Source: Sesamum alatum (lineage: Eukaryota; Streptophyta; Magnoliopsida; Lamiales; Pedaliaceae). Taken from it: a DNA stretch of 64,000 nt. Position numbers and translations under genes: made by a program. Shown piece by piece: positions 11,314 to 21,265 of this stretch. Location of the stretch: contig JACGWO010000002.1 in NCBI GenBank assembly GCA_034509735.1, positions 43,231,702 through 43,295,701 of the forward strand, written 5' to 3'. A model generated the notes under the pieces. It was given only the letters and a program-made list of their open reading frames with translations. It made no database searches and was not told the DNA's origin. Within the stretch, counting starts at the first letter, position 1; every line of letters begins with the position of its first letter.

Positions 11314-12529
11314 AAATCCCCCATCATACAATTTCTGACAGAGGGTACCTTGCCCTCGGACCAAAAAGAGGCCAAGAAGATAAAGACAAGATCAGCCAGA
11401 TTCACCTTGATAGATGGAGATTTATACAAGAGGGGTTTCTCCACACCATTGTTGAAATGCTTGGACCAGAAACAAGCTGAATACGTCATCCGCGAAACGC
11501 ATGAAGGTAGTTGTGGAAACCACTCAGGAGTTCGATCTTTGGCCAAGAAAGTTTTAAGACAAGGATATTACTGGCCAACTATGATAGAAGATGCTTCAAG
11601 TCTGGTCCGCGCATGCTCCCCATGCCAGAAGCACGCCAATCATCTGCATAATTCCGCCGCATTCATGAAAACTATAGAGAGCCCTTGCCCATTCGACATG
11701 TGGGGGATGGACATAGTGGGTAAACTACCCCGCGCGGTTGGACAAAAGGAATACCTGATTGTAGCAGTAGATTACTTCACCAAATGGGTGGAGGCAGAAC
11801 CCTTGTCAAGCATCAGTGAAAAAGAAGTTATCAAGTTTGTATGGCAAAACATCATCTGTCGATTTGGCATACCTAGAGCCATAATTTCGGACAACGGAAC
11901 CCAGTTCCAAGGCAACAAATTGAAGAGTTGGCTAAAAGAGTTAAAGATAAAACAGCTGTTCACGTCAGTGAACAACCCCCAAGCGAATGGCCAAGCTGAA
12001 GTGACAAACCGAACCATCCTCCACCAGTTGAAGACGCGCTTAGGAAATGCTAAAGGAAATTGGGTACATAAACTCCCAGGAGTTCTGTGGGCATACCGTA
12101 CCACCCCAAGAGAAGCAACAAAAGAATCACCATTCAACTTGGTGTATGGAACGGAAGCCGTGCTTCCCGCAGAAATAGGAGAGGAAACTTGGAGAGTGAA
12201 AACATACGATGAAGAACAAAACTCCCAAGCACGGAAGGAAGATCTGGACTTAGTCGAAGAAATAAGAGAAGCAGCTGAAAGAAGGACCCAAGCATACAAT
12301 GTCTAAAGCATATGACAACAGGGTCCGCCCCCGAGGTTTTCAGGAAGGAGAATTGGTATTGCGGAAGACGGAAGCATTGGGCCCCGTTGCAAAGTTGGAC
12401 GCCAAATGGGACGGCCCCTACATAGTGACGGAAGTAGTGGGACCAGCTACCTACAAGTTAAAGAAGGAAGATGGTAGTCCTCTCCCTCGCACTTGGAATG
12501 CAAAAAATTTGAAAAAATACTATGTGTAA
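11314..12529 (+). pseudogene. integrase
   Basis: A zinc-binding HHCC region (HEGSCGNHSG ... CSPCQKH, about 11500-11635) precedes the core. The core has Asp (11710-11712), Asp (11890-11892) and Glu (11998-12000), i.e. D-59-D-35-E spacing. The C-terminal motif YRTTPREATKESPF is present. A frameshift near 12298-12300 places the tail (VRPRGFQEGELVLRK ... GPYIV ... NLKKYYV) in a different frame ending at 12529. Confidence 0.9.
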
Positions 12530-12989
12530 TTGTTTCACCCCCGATGAATAAACTAGCAACTTCTTTCGAATAAATTCGTTATCTCGTATTTTTCTTCTTT
12601 CGCCGCGCATTATAATCCATGCCAATAAGTGTGCAATTATATAAACATACAACTACATAAAGAATATGCTAAAAATTTTCCAAAAGGCTGCCCAACACAC
12701 GGCAGTCTGGAAGAATAAAGGCTGAGAAACTACCTTGAGGGGAGGTACCCCCCCCCCCCCGGAGTGAAAAAAGCCAAAAAAAAAAAATCTCCTATAAAAA
12801 CAGAGAGCTCCATAGCATGGGAACTCCCAAAGAAAATACTTCAAAAGAATTGAAAATGAAAACAAGGACATATATATAAAATGTATGCATAAATTTGTCC
12901 ATCAAAAAGAGAGTAAGGGGGAACACCCCGAGAAAAACATCTATGTATCAAAGTACTAGAAGCAGGAAAAAGTGATAAATCCTATTACT
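12530..12989. other. non-coding spacer between pol and the antisense gene
   Basis: No ORF of note. Contains a cytosine run at about 12749-12760 and an A run at about 12777-12787. It separates the convergent 3' ends of pol (+) and the antisense gene (-), so terminators for both transcripts would be expected here. Confidence 0.6.
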
Positions 12990-15326
12990 CTAGGAGGCAT
13001 TCGCCGCAGGAACATCAACAGGAACAATCACAGCCTCCCCATTTTCAGTAGTTCCTCCCTCAATCTCAGGACCTCCAAGCTCTGCCACCGAGGGATCAAG
13101 GAATAGAAAATCCTCCCCAGGAAAACGACCGCAGGAGCGCAAGGTTGCACGACACTCCCTGATGGTCTGGTCATAAACCTCCTCGGCCTTGGCGAGTGCC
13201 GCAAGCTCGAAATCCCCAGACTTCTCAAACTCCTCTCTGAAGTCAGCCTTAACGCACTCTAAGTAAAGTTTCCCCGCGTCAGACTTCAGGAATCGGGAAC
13301 CAGAACTAACCTCTCGATGGAGAGAATCCTTCAACTCCTCCCAAGCGCCACGGCGTCGGCAAGCTCCCCTTCCAAACGCTCCTTCGCTTTCGTAGAGTCT
13401 GCAAGCGCGGAAGACAAACGAGCTATCTCCTCCTGGTACTTCTTAAAGCGCTTGGAAGCCACCTCCGCTAAAGTATTCACCTACGAGAGGAAAGAAATAA
13501 AAAACTTTGCCAAAATCCCACAAATGAAACAAAAGCAATGCGAAAATACATACCCAAGCGGACTCTCCGCAAAGCATGCTCACAAAGCCATCATCCGAAA
13601 GGGAGGAAAACTTCGTCACGTCGAACTCACTAATGGTGGGACGGAGTTTCTCCCTCGCTATATTCACATCAGCCGTGTCCCAATAAGAAAAGACATCCCC
13701 ACGACGATTGGTTTCGTAAGTGAAGTATCCCTTCCCAAGACCATGTGAAGGAGAATCAGTAGTCGCGTCTCGGGGGCGTTTTGAACCACTCCCACCAGAA
13801 CTTGGTGGAGGAGAACGCCGACCGCCAGAAGCATCCCGTGCCCGGGAAGGACTAGAACCCCGCCGGTCGCCCTTGCCATGCGGAGGCGGAGGCGGAGGAG
13901 GAGGACGGGCACGAGCAGAAGCCCCGGAAGAACCTCCATCCCGGGAAGCCTTGAAGCAGCGCACATCCTCCAAAGACAACTTCTTCCCTGAGAAATAGAA
14001 GGCAAAACACATGAGACACAAGCCAAGAACGAAGAGAATAAAGAAAAAGTTAAAGAATAAAAAAAGGGGGGGTTACCATCAGAGAACAAGCCCGTCACAT
14101 TGAACACTTGGTCGAACAAACCAGCCCCAATATAAGCATCTTGAGATCATGGCTCGGGGGAAAATCAAGGGAGGAATCAACCCAAGGAGCACACAAACCC
14201 CAATCAGAATCTCGAACATAAAGGAATTTCTCCTTCCAAGGACCACGAGAAGAAGTACAACTCTCCAAAAACTTACAACCATTGCGAGGATAGAAATAGA
14301 AGAAAGAGTCGTTCACTACCTTGTTGACCGAGAATAGAGTATGAAAAGCTTCTACGGAAGGAGACAAATCTAACTCACTAAAACGGTGAAGAAAACCCAG
14401 GAAGAACATGAAGGCATTGGGAGTAAGCTGACTGACACTCACGCCAACGCTCCGAATAATTTCCACTAGAAGAGGATGAGGCGGAAGAATGAACCCCGAG
14501 GAAAAATACACGGAATAGACCGTGAAAAAACCTGACGGAGGAGACTTGACACGATCCCCACAGGAAGGAAGGAGGAACTCAACTGGAGGAAAAGAATTAT
14601 AGTTAGCCTCCAAAAAACGAAGTTCCTCCAATCCTATGACGCTATCACAAACCTCTACGTCCATAACCCTACAACGAGACCTAGGAGCCGAAGAGCATTC
14701 CCCCCCAAACTCAGTGGAAGTAGCCAAAGGAGCCTTGGAACCTACCCCCTTTGGAGAAGATGAGTTAGACTCAAAGGAAACATCTAACGAATCAGCTGGA
14801 CAATCAGGAAGATTATGTATGGCCTCAATAACCTCTAAATTAAAGCTATCATCATCACCATCTAAGACAATCACATTGGAGGAATTAGGAGGATTAAGGA
14901 CACGACGACGCGAGGACCCTTCGCCCTAAGGAAAAGTAGGAGAGCGAAGAAGAGACCCCCGACCACCGAGCCGAAGGAGCCCTTCCCGGCCCCCACGGTC
15001 GGGGGAGCCTTGACCAACCCCCTGGTCGAGGCCGAAACCTCGACCAGGACGGTCGAGGCCCAAGCCTCGACCAGCTTGGTCGAGGTCAATGCCTCGACCA
15101 GGCTGGTCGAGCTCATCCTGGTCGAGGCCCGAGCCTCGACCAGGCCGGTCGAGGCCTGTGCCTCGACCGACCTGCCCGAGGCCTAAGCCTCGGCCAGCCC
15201 GGCCGAGGCCTGAGCCTCGACCAAGACGCTGGCCGAGCCCACTAGGACCGCGGCCAACGTCGTCCGCCTCGTTCCGACCCCCCCATGACCGGAACGAGCC
15301 CCACTAGACCTACGAGAAGATTCCAT
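12990..15326 (-). pseudogene. antisense spliced gene of the Tat element, damaged
   Basis: Three minus-strand exons can be drawn: 15326-14077 (ATG at 15326-15324, MESSRRSSG), 13987-13554 and 13480-12990. Both introns (13988-14076 and 13481-13553) have GT...AG ends and join frames cleanly. Exon 1 carries an alanine-rich repeat region, then a conserved domain (LPPHPLLVEIIRS, QLTPNAFMFFLGFL). That domain matches what I remember as the 'putative gypsy type transposon' family of antisense ORFs. Exon 2 is proline/serine/arginine-rich. Exon 3 looks like a coiled coil (KERLEGELADA, KAEEVYDQTIRE). Breaks are stops at 15183-15185 and 14926-14928, and frameshifts between about 15000 and 14940, near 14130 and near 13345. 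Function unknown. Confidence 0.75.
15017..15235. repeat. GC-rich palindromic tandem repeat in antisense exon 1
   Basis: About seven or eight copies of a roughly 30-bp unit, each close to a palindrome (GGTCGAGGCCCAAGCCTCGACC). On the minus strand each unit encodes about ten residues of the type LVEAxASTxx. The GC content stands out sharply from the rest of the window. Confidence 0.85.
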
Positions 15327-15330
15327 ATTC

Positions 15331-15560
15331 CTAAAACGAGAATTTACGACTAAAATTCGAAAGGAAGAGATGCAAGCAATTACGAGGAAATTAAATTACG
15401 AATGAAAACAACGAGAAACAAGAACGATTAATGAGTACCTTTGTGATTTGACATTCGAAAGGACTAGTTCACCGGAAAAGCACGAGATCGAGAAGGAGTG
15501 AACGACGAACAAAAGCTCAAAAAGCTGTAGAATGAATGAATAATATACATATATATAGAT
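15331..15560 (-). promoter_or_regulatory. candidate promoter and 5' UTR intron of the antisense gene
   Basis: Upstream of the antisense ATG, a possible 5' UTR intron has donor AAAG|GTACTC (intron begins at 15438) and acceptor CGTTTTAG|GA (intron ends at 15331). A TATA-like ctatatatatg lies on the minus strand at about 15549-15559. Together they suggest an independent antisense promoter inside the element. This is inferred from sequence only. Confidence 0.4.
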
Positions 15561-15710
15561 GAAGAAGATGGAGAAATTTCCAAACAAAGAAGATTCTACC
15601 TACCAAACACAAGCTCCTCCTATCTCTTGAAAGGGAAACAAGATGCTTGCCGAAATTAGACGAATCCTACTTACTAAAGTCCCAATCATTCCTTCTAGAA
15701 TACTTGGAAT

Positions 15711-15723
15711 TTGAGGGGGCAGT
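15711..15723 (+). promoter_or_regulatory. polypurine tract
   Basis: The sequence ttgagggggcagt directly abuts the 3' LTR, where plus-strand DNA synthesis is primed in LTR retrotransposons. Confidence 0.8.
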
Positions 15724-16180
15724 TGATATGGAGAAAATGACCAAGTCAAAGTAGCATTTATTTTCTCCCATCATGTGAGAGAGAATCAAGGGAAATTAAC
15801 CAAAGCCATTAAAACATGGAGGGAATCAAGCAAAGAAGGCTTGATCCATGGAACCCCCTCATCAATGAGGAAGCAAGGAAAAGACCCTTACGTCCTCATA
15901 AAACGTTACCATTTATATCTGAAGACATGGAGAAGAAGGACAATAAAGACATTACGCCATACATACCGTAAATAAACTTCTAGTATAAATATGAGATTCA
16001 TCCCTTCATTTGGGGACTTTGGATTTTTGTAAGAACTCTACTAGTATATCTATTCAATATTCTTTGATCGACTTGTACGTATTGGCGATTGTGCCCTGTT
16101 TTTATATAATAATTCGATATTTATCTTCATTATTTCATCACGTTGTTGTTGACTTATTCTTCTAAATTCTTGCAACATCA
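15724..16180 (+). repeat. 3' LTR of the Tat element
   Basis: 457 bp, identical to the 5' LTR except for three substitutions. It ends CAACATCA and is followed by the target duplication CAAAC (16181-16185). Confidence 0.95.
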
Positions 16181-16256
16181 CAAACTTAAAAAAAAATATT
16201 TATAATTTAAATAAAATAAAAAAATATTCATAATTATACTAAATCTTAAATTACCC

Positions 16257-17311
16257 TAATTTTTAATTGTAAAACAGCGCTGACTTGTAGATTATTAAAA
16301 GAAGACAGAAATTTGGAACCTGCAGCCAAACAACAGCGCTATCATGGCAGCCTGTCCCGAGCAGCTTTTCACGTCAGCTATGAGTAAAGAACCATTATAG
16401 TTAAAGGACTTTGAACAGCAATGTCAATCTCAATCAAAGAGAGTATTAATTATAGGAGAATTTCCAGGATTCAATTCTCTGGTGACCATTCATGATGGAG
16501 AAGAGCCATCCAATCATCATCATCATCAATTATTTATGATGATCATGAGTTGATGATGGAATGGCCAATCCCCATGCCCTTAATTATGATTGGAGTTAAG
16601 ATTATGATGATCAACATTCTTATCCAGCAAGTTTCATGTTTTGATCACTCAGATTAAATTCACTAGTGCTTGTACTAATTAAATACACAAGTGGAATATA
16701 TTCAAGTGATCACAAGGTTGCATGTATCAAGGATTATTCAAATGCTCAAATCTAATATTTCAAGACAAATTTAGTATTTAATACTTTAGTTAACTAGCAC
16801 GATCAGATTCTGAGTTCAAATACTTAATTCATCTGGTTATTTTGAAAGTTTAATTAATGTTCTTTCTCTCAATCCCCTCAGCTTTTCAACTATTGTTTAC
16901 TATCACCAATGTTATAAGACGGATCAAATCCTATCATAATTATATATTTATAAGAAGTTTTGAGTTCGATTCTCATCATTAATATTTCGGCGATCGAGGT
17001 CTTCCTGAAGGTAGTTCAAATCGAGTGTTTTAGGACTTGAGAAGAAACAAGATCATTAAGCTTGTTGAGTAATCCATAGCAAAGACCATGCGATGTTTAA
17101 GTTAGTTCGCGAGTTCAAGAGATAAAAAAAAAACTTATAAGCTAGTGTGAAAGTGATAAGTGACGTGTTATTATCCGAAATGGTTGGTGTATTTGCCCAA
17201 TGTCCATACTTTTACGGTTCACATGTTATCATCCCGAGTTTTCAAGTACACAATCATTGTATGACTCAGGTTCTGTGTCCCTTGTCGAGTTGGGTTAGCG
17301 TAGGACCCGAC
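16257..17311. other. no gene seen
   Basis: Moderately AT-rich DNA with no convincing ORF. The 61-codon ORF at 17147-17332 shows no recognisable motif and runs into the LTR start at 17312. Confidence 0.6.
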
Positions 17312-17522
17312 TGTAATATCCAAAGATTTTAAAATATAATTGTGGAATTAATTGATAAGTATTTAAGAAATTTAATTAAATTAGTAAATAAATTATATAT
17401 AGCTTCAAATTTGGACTATATCAAAATCTAGAGGGACTAAATTGAGGTTTTATAAAATATATGGAGTTAAATTATATAAATTAACTTGGAAAGTTAGGGC
17501 CTGAATTGTGATTTTAATAAAA

Positions 17523-17560
<38 letters not shown>

Positions 17561-18538
17561 GTGGGCCTTGAATGAGCAGCATGTGGCCACCAATTTTTAT
17601 ACCAGTAATTGTACTTATTGGTTTGATTATTTATTCTAGAACTAATTTATTTTGAATTGTACGAGTTATTAATCATTTAATTTGAATGATTATGTTGTGA
17701 ATGTGAAATAAGAAAATGGATTGAAATATTTCATTTGTTGAATAATGTGTTATTGGTGCTCGTAAATGAAAATGTGCTGATATGAGATTTTATGTGATTA
17801 GTTGCTTATAAGAACGGTGATATGTGAAAATGAGGGAGTGATGAAAATTGGATATAATTATGATATGAATACCCATTGATATTATTGAGTGAGCCTATGT
17901 GGCATGTCAAGAGGGTTCATTTAAACATTATGTGATGAATAATGAAGTTGAGTTGGTGGAGATAAATACTATATCACCTTTCTGGTAAGCAAACTATAAA
18001 AGGAAGAGTTTAATTTATTGTTATGTTATGAGATGATTACGTTGTGAAACATGAAACGTGTTGGAGTCAAATTGATTATATATTATATACGTTGCCTATT
18101 TTTGTCTTGTTTGAAACTATATTTAATGTGCATGTGTAGGTGGTGCTGGTTATTTACTTATTGAGTTGCAGGCTCATTCATTTGCTAACATTTTTCAGGG
18201 GTAGATTTTGTTGTGCCTACTCACGAGAACTAGGTCCAAGTTTTTCATTCCAATCAGGTTCGGCCAGTATGCAATTTTCTCCCATCGTTATTAAATATAG
18301 AAGTCTCATTTTGTATTAAAAGCGAGAATGACATGTGAACCAATTATGTTAGGTTTTCTCTTTGTGGTATTTAATAAATCTTTGTATATCCGGTGGATGA
18401 GATGATAACTATGCTTGTTGTGATGATGGGATTATGTATATATATTCAGCAGTGATCTGATTATGTGTATATTTACATATATATATATATATATATATAA
18501 ACAAGATTACTTTAAGTATAATACTTAGGGGAGTTACA
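17312..18538 (+). mobile_element. solo LTR of a Ty3/gypsy element (probable)
   Basis: Starts TGTAATATCC and ends GGAGTTACA, an inverted TGTAAY..CC pair. Its internal layout resembles the two solo LTRs at 23117 and 30541 read on their minus strand. All three share gagggactaaattgaggt-like text, a (TA)n tract before the leader, 'acttattgagt...ggctcatt', and 'tttttcaggggtaga'. The 5-bp flanks (ccgac and gtcgt) do not match. It may be the product of recombination between elements, or the ends may be slightly misplaced. Confidence 0.6.
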
Positions 18539-18749
18539 GTCGTAGTGGCGTTAAGGAGTGTTAACCGACCCGAGTGAAAAAACAGACGAATCCTAAATCT
18601 GGCTGAATATTTTGGAGGGAGGGGGGGAGGGGTGTCTTTATAGTGTTGAGCCAGGTATATCCTCATCAATATATATTTGATGATATGATGATTACATAAA
18701 AAACAATTAAAAGTAAATAAAGTGTATAACCATAGACATGTTGAAATAC

Positions 18750-18824
18750 TATATAAAGGCGCCATTTGAACAAACCAAACATCACTTGATTAACTCTAGT
18801 ATAATTTAGTTAATAATCAACCAG
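18750..18824 (+). promoter_or_regulatory. TATA region and leader of the family pseudogene (subfamily A)
   Basis: The TATA box tatataaa (18750-18757) is followed by ggcgccatttgaac and a leader ending at the ATG. The same 75-bp block, nearly base for base, precedes the intact gene at 59391 (TATA at 59316-59323). Confidence 0.7.
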
Positions 18825-19331
18825 ATGTCGCACTTTGATTTAAGATTTGCGATTCTGATCATGATTAACATTTTGAAATCACAAACAGCCATGCCATGGG
18901 AATGGGATCCTTTTGATTTGGCCAGTGACCTCACTTGGATCAAGTTTTGGCTTCTTGCCATCTTTTTCTTCATCTTCTCCTTCGTTTCTATTGGAATCCC
19001 ATTAACACCTCCAAGCAACTTGAGATACATTCAGGTGGAGATGAAGAGTTTCTCGGCCTCTCTTCTTGCTTGTTTCTTGGCTTCGTTGTTCTTCCCACAA
19101 CTTCTATTCTGGTACGTCTATCCGATGATCCTGCTATTCTTTTTATGCCATACTTGTATTTCTAACATATCCAGAAGCTTCGTATACTGGGTTTAAGCTA
19201 TATTGTCTCTAGTGCCTGACGTGAATATATTGATCACTGCAATCAACCCTATCGAGGCCAATGGAGAGTTGCACGAGGGAGAAGAGGAACTTGAGAGAGC
19301 TAATCTTGAAGAGGGTAGAGCACAGGTGTAG
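18825..19331 (+). pseudogene. small membrane-protein family, subfamily A, premature stop
   Basis: The frame runs 123 codons from ATG (MSHFDLRFAIL) to a TAA at 19194-19196 after YWV. It then stays open in the same frame to a TAG at 19329-19331, with the family's usual tail (NPIEANGELHEGEEELERAN). The intact paralogue at 59391 has Gln at the stop position, so one C-to-T change explains it. Conserved parts are all present: WDPF, WIKF, a first hydrophobic span with IGIPL.PP, and FWYVYP. The truncated copy at 22.4 kb has the same TAA, so either the stop predates their duplication or a 123-residue form is real. Product unrecognised. Confidence 0.75.
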
Positions 19332-19353
19332 CTGGTCAGTTTTAGAATGTTCT

Positions 19354-19440
19354 AAATTTTTAAGACAATCACAATTATTCATATATCATAGATTTTACAT
19401 AAATAAAATTACATGAATAATTGTGATTGTACTAAAATTT
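19354..19440. repeat. inverted repeat in the 3' region of subfamily A copies
   Basis: Arms of about 27 bp (core acaatcacaattattcat and atgaataattgtgattgt) separated by about 30 bp lie just after the coding region. Diverged versions occupy the same place after the copies at 22.4 kb (22745-22831) and 59.4 kb (59937-60031). It may be a small MITE that predates the duplications, or a conserved 3' UTR hairpin. Confidence 0.75.
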
Positions 19441-20100
19441 GAAGTATATCTGTTGTAGTAGTTTGTCAAGTAGTGACTGTCTCCTTCATGTGCCTCATGC
19501 CATATACACCTGTATGTCCATTTTGCTCTAAGTGCTGCACTTTTCTGTTGTCAATCTCATAACTATACATATATACATACATATATATATGTTTGTTGTA
19601 ATAAGACGTTCATTTATTAATAGATGAACATTGGAATTCACAACTTTCTTTTAACAATGTAAAATTTTGGTCATTTTTTCTAAAAGTAATTATCAATTTA
19701 GGAGAGGGGAAAGTGAAAAGATGAGAGGAAGACAGAGTACTAGTTTTCATTTAATCGTTTGGTATGATTGGAATACGAGGAAATATCAAATACTTTCTCT
19801 TATTTGGTATGAGAAAAATAGATTGACAAAAAAAAAACTAATTTTTGAAATTTTAATGATTAGTCATTTGTCTTCATTTTGTACTTGAAGGTAAACAAGT
19901 TAATATTATATTAAAATAATTTTAAGTTCTTAAAAATTACATTTAAAAACTTATTAATAAAAATATTTATCAAACATGACAAGAAATTTTTTAGGCCTAA
20001 ATACATCTTACAACCTTAAAATATGCCACCCTTATCAATCACCCCCTTAAACTAAAGAACTTCACTTAACCCGGTTTTTGATATAATCCTTTAAATCTAT
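19441..20100. other. 3' flank of the family copy, no gene
   Basis: The first 100 bases (tagtttgtcaagtagtgactg ... gtatgtccatttt) match the 3' flanks of the 22.4 and 59.4 kb copies. The rest is AT-rich. The 73-codon ORF at 19667-19888 is unrecognised and unlikely to be real. Confidence 0.6.
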
Positions 20101-20660
20101 ATCTATATCTATCTATACTATATATAAAAGTGTGAATATCTCATGTGTTTGTTCTTTATTGTGAAAAAACATTCATACCCTTATTTAAGTTATCTTTTTA
20201 ATAATAATCTATCTATACTATATATAAAAGTGTAAATATCTCATGTGTTTGTTCTCCATTGTGAAAAGACATTCATACATTACTTAAGTTATCTTTTTTA
20301 TAATAAATACAAATTACTCATAAAAGAATAAAATTATATCAAAAGAAGACTTTTTAGGAGTCCTAATACCTCTAAACTACTTGGACAATGATACATATAC
20401 CCTACTAAAAAGAATAGGCTAATAATATGTCTACGCGATTAATTTGTTAGAAGATATTTTTAAATACTTTAAATATATTATTTAATAGGGCACAATATAA
20501 TTTAAAATAAATAGCATGAGAATAATACATAAGATACTAAACTTCAAAAACTATATATATATATATATCTACTATGGTCTATATATAAAAGTATGAATTC
20601 ACAAGTGTTTAATTTGTTCCCTATTGTGAAAAGGAAACTATGCCCTTAATTACCTAAGTA
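20101..20660 (+). repeat. repeated Helitron-like 5' ends
   Basis: A block beginning tctatactatatataaaagt, with ctcatgtgtttgttc and cattgtgaaaa, occurs at about 20111, 20212, 20578 and, degenerate, 22125. TCTATACTA-type starts are typical of plant Helitron 5' termini. No complete element with a matching hairpin and CTRR end was found here. Confidence 0.5.
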
Positions 20661-20818
20661 CTCATTTTAATAATAAATAAAAATTAGTTATAGAACAATA
20701 AAATTCTATATAGAAAAAAAATATTTAAAGAGTCCTAATTGCTCTAAATTACTTAGAGAATGAAAAACATACTCAACTAAAACAAATTAATTAATATGCC
20801 AATAATACGGGAAATAAC

Positions 20819-21265
20819 ACTTTTCGGCCTGTAACTTAGGGTCTTCCCACTTTTGATTCCATTGATTACGGGATTCTCACTTTTGATCCCGTAACTTCTA
20901 AAAAGTAGCACTTTTGGTCCCATGCCACCTTTCCATTAAATTTTTTAACGGAAAATACCACGTGCTTAGCATGTGGCCATTAGGACCTTTACACTTTTGA
21001 TCCCATATGTTATGAGATTCTCATTTTTGGTCCCATATGTTATGAAATTTTCACTTTTGGTCCCACAACTTTAAAAAAGTAAAACTTTTGGTCTCAGGCA
21101 CTTAACGGCCACGTGGCACTTTCCATGAAATATCTAATGAAAATTGGCATGGGATCAAAAATCCTACTTTTTGAAAGTTACAGGACCAAAAGTGAGAATC
21201 TCGTATCCAATGGGACCAAAAGTGAAAATGCCCTAAGTTATGGGATGAAAAATGCTATTTTTCCC
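20819..21265. mobile_element. foldback element with long terminal inverted repeats
   Basis: The arms are about 190 bp each. The left starts gggaaataacacttttcggc and the right, on the reverse strand, starts gggaaaaatagcatttttca. Both continue through (C/T)aacttaggg, ttctcacttttg and 'cttttggtccc...gccac'. The layout resembles MULE-type elements, but I could not see a clear 9-bp duplication. Confidence 0.7.

Larger units (their letters stand above)
6981..12529 (+). pseudogene. gag-pol: gag-pol polyprotein of the Tat element, inactivated
   Basis: One open frame originally ran from the ATG at 6981 (MQTRSMARD) to the stop at 12527-12529, in the order Gag, protease, reverse transcriptase, RNase H, extra RNase H, integrase. 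It is now broken by a TAG at 7197-7199, a TAA at 9966-9968, a frameshift near 10600-10606, a TGA at 11311-11313, and a frameshift near 12298-12300. Visible catalytic residues of RT, extra RNase H and integrase are kept, so decay looks recent. The sub-regions are listed separately. The element cannot make its own full polyprotein and would need one supplied in trans. Confidence 0.93.
6481..16180 (+). mobile_element. complete Ty3/gypsy retrotransposon, Tat lineage, defective
   Basis: Two 457-bp LTRs (6481-6937, 15724-16180) bound by TG...CA enclose a primer site, a gag-pol region, an antisense gene and a polypurine tract. The 5-bp target duplication CAAAC lies at 6476-6480 and 16181-16185. An extra RNase H domain after the native one, and a long 3' region with an antisense ORF, are the hallmarks I know for Tat/Retand-type elements. 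The LTRs differ at three positions (6716, 6828, 6876 against their partners), so insertion was recent. The coding region is nevertheless broken at least five times. Confidence 0.95.
6138..16256. mobile_element. MULE-type MITE interrupted by the Tat retrotransposon
   Basis: Bases 6138-6480 and 16186-16256 are the two parts of one element related to those at 45819-46244 and 46373-46780. It starts GGGTAAATTACA, contains tttgtaatcgtctaacaaat and tttatgggtgaactga, and ends near aaattaccc. Removing 6481-16185 restores the expected continuity across aattacaaac. The 9-bp flanks match only weakly, so the outer ends are less certain than the split itself. Confidence 0.7.

Noticed and set aside
6935..11546. 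Long minus-strand ORFs across gag-pol (e.g. 6935-7393, 10037-10462, 11118-11546)
   Set aside because: Shadows of the gag-pol codon pattern on the opposite strand, with low-complexity composition and no motifs.
13317..14929. Plus-strand ORFs at 13317-13748, 13720-13998 and 14636-14929
   Set aside because: They are the complements of the antisense exons. The minus-strand reading has conserved domain text, introns and codon continuity.
18409..18765. 118-codon minus-strand ORF
   Set aside because: Runs through a (TA)n tract, the end of the 17312 LTR and the TATA region of the family copy; no motif and no conservation at 59.3 kb.
20819..21265. Exact 9-bp target duplication for this foldback element
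   Set aside because: caataatac and actaatatt were compared in several registers and do not match; the element call rests on its inverted arms only.
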